Source of the DNA: Microbacteriaceae bacterium
GTDB taxonomy: Bacteria > Actinomycetota > Actinomycetes > Actinomycetales > Microbacteriaceae
Length of the DNA stretch: 7,323 nt
NCBI GenBank assembly: GCA_025463665.1
Contig: JAODAY010000022.1
Span: forward strand, 1 to 7,323
Direction: 5' to 3'
The notes below the pieces were generated by a model, which was given only the letters and a program-made list of their open reading frames with translations, searched no databases and had not been told where the DNA came from. The translations under genes and the position numbers were made by a program. Below are positions 6,863-7,323 of the stretch, one piece after another (positions within the stretch are counted from its first letter, which is position 1; each line of letters begins with the position of its first letter).

Positions 6863-7323
6863 CTAGGCGACGCCGCTCGACGCCGCCCACAGGTTGATGC
6901 CCGCATCGGTGGCGTGCTCGTCGATGGCAGCGAGTTCGGCGGCGTCGAAGGCGAGATTCTTCGTGGCGGCCAGGTTGTCCTCGAGCTGCGCGACGCTGGA
7001 CGCGCCGACGAGCACCGACGTCACACGCGGGTCGCGCAACGCCCAGGACAGCGCGAGCTGCGCGAGCGACTGCCCCCGGTTCGCGGCGATGTCGTTGAGA
7101 CCCCGCACCTTGCCGAGGGTCTCCTCAGTGATCGTGTTCCTGTCCATCGACCCGTCCCGGGCCGCGCGCGAACCTGGGGGCACCCCGTCGAGGTAGCGGC
7201 TCGTGAGCAGTCCCTGGGCGAGCGGCGAGAAGGCGATGCATCCCGCGCCGATCTCGTCGAGCGTGTCGAGTAGCTCGTCCTCGATCCATCGGTTGACCAT
7301 TGAGTACGACGGCTGGTGAATCA
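6863..7323 (-). CDS. Aldo/keto reductase, YghZ/Gpr-like (L-glyceraldehyde 3-phosphate reductase), C-terminal part, 5' end outside window
   Basis: This is an NADPH-dependent aldehyde reductase of the aldo/keto reductase superfamily, closest by eye to E. coli YghZ (Gpr), which reduces L-glyceraldehyde 3-phosphate and detoxifies methylglyoxal. About 152 residues are visible and the frame runs off the right edge, starting IHQPSYSMVNRW, so the Met at 7300 is internal. YghZ-like landmarks are HQPSY-x2-x-NRW, GCIAFSPLAQGLLTSRYLDG, RGQSLAQLALSWAL and the cofactor-binding VLVGASSVAQLEDN. The C-terminus NLWAASS matches the YghZ ending NLWQASS. The catalytic Asp, Tyr, Lys and His lie in the missing N-terminal half and cannot be checked. 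The related potassium channel beta-subunit-like reductases share this tail region. It converges on hisN and is not an obvious functional partner of the preceding genes. The exact substrate is uncertain. Confidence 0.93.
   Translation of the reverse strand, partial: IHQPSYSMVNRWIEDELLDTLDEIGAGCIAFSPLAQGLLTSRYLDGVPPGSRAARDGSMDRNTITEETLGKVRGLNDIAANRGQSLAQLALSWALRDPRVTSVLVGASSVAQLEDNLAATKNLAFDAAELAAIDEHATDAGINLWAASSGVA

Noticed and set aside
6534..6890. Minus-strand frame of 118 codons covering the intergenic region after hisN
   Set aside because: Most of it is antisense to hisN. The intergenic part shows inverted-repeat sequence and no protein-like pattern or good ribosome site.
6173..7273. A 366-codon plus-strand frame spanning the hisN end and the reductase
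   Set aside because: It reads hisN out of frame and the reductase antisense. Its Arg/His-rich composition is typical of a shadow frame.
1..7323. CRISPR array, insertion sequence, prophage or defence system
   Set aside because: No regular direct repeats, transposase, integrase, terminal inverted repeats or defence motifs are visible. All clear genes are chromosomal metabolic or regulatory genes.

Overview
The window is a high-GC, densely coding stretch that looks like the chromosome of an actinomycete, most likely of the Microbacteriaceae type. The support is the combination of a Kgd-type 2-oxoglutarate dehydrogenase, a SigR/RsrA thiol-stress pair, and the gene order sigR-rsrA diverging from aroA-rsgA-hisN, which is typical of Actinomycetota. 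No taxonomic marker such as rRNA is present, so the family assignment is inference.

Layout. (1) 1-2335, + strand: the C-terminal two thirds of kgd, cut by the window edge, ending in a strong 14-bp hairpin at 2352-2384. (2) 2454-3406, - strand: sigR then rsrA, an ECF sigma factor and its zinc-binding anti-sigma factor, overlapping by ATGA. (3) 3407-3453: a compact divergent control region. It holds a perfect SigR-type promoter (GGAAT-N18-GTT) reading into sigR, whose -35 element lies inside aroA codons 6-7, and a possible near-leaderless aroA promoter on the other strand. (4) 3454-6719, + strand: aroA, rsgA and hisN, spaced 4 and 28 nt apart and probably co-transcribed. (5) 6720-6862: a short convergent intergenic region with a 10-bp hairpin. 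(6) 6863-7323, - strand: the C-terminal half of a YghZ/Gpr-like aldo/keto reductase, cut by the right edge.

How the genes work together. SigR and RsrA form a redox feedback loop: thiol oxidation is expected to release SigR from RsrA, and SigR can then use the promoter in front of its own gene. There are also signals for two forms of SigR. The SigR-type promoter leads to an ATG at 3406 with a good Shine-Dalgarno sequence (235 aa). A TAGAAT box lies 8 nt before an internal ATG at 3346 (215 aa), which suits near-leaderless synthesis of the shorter form. This resembles the SigR/SigR-prime arrangement known from Streptomyces. The + strand trio is housekeeping: aromatic amino acid synthesis, 30S ribosome maturation and histidine synthesis. 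No mobile element, CRISPR array, tRNA, rRNA or clearly novel system is visible. The regulatory logic between sigR and aroA is the most interesting part of the window.
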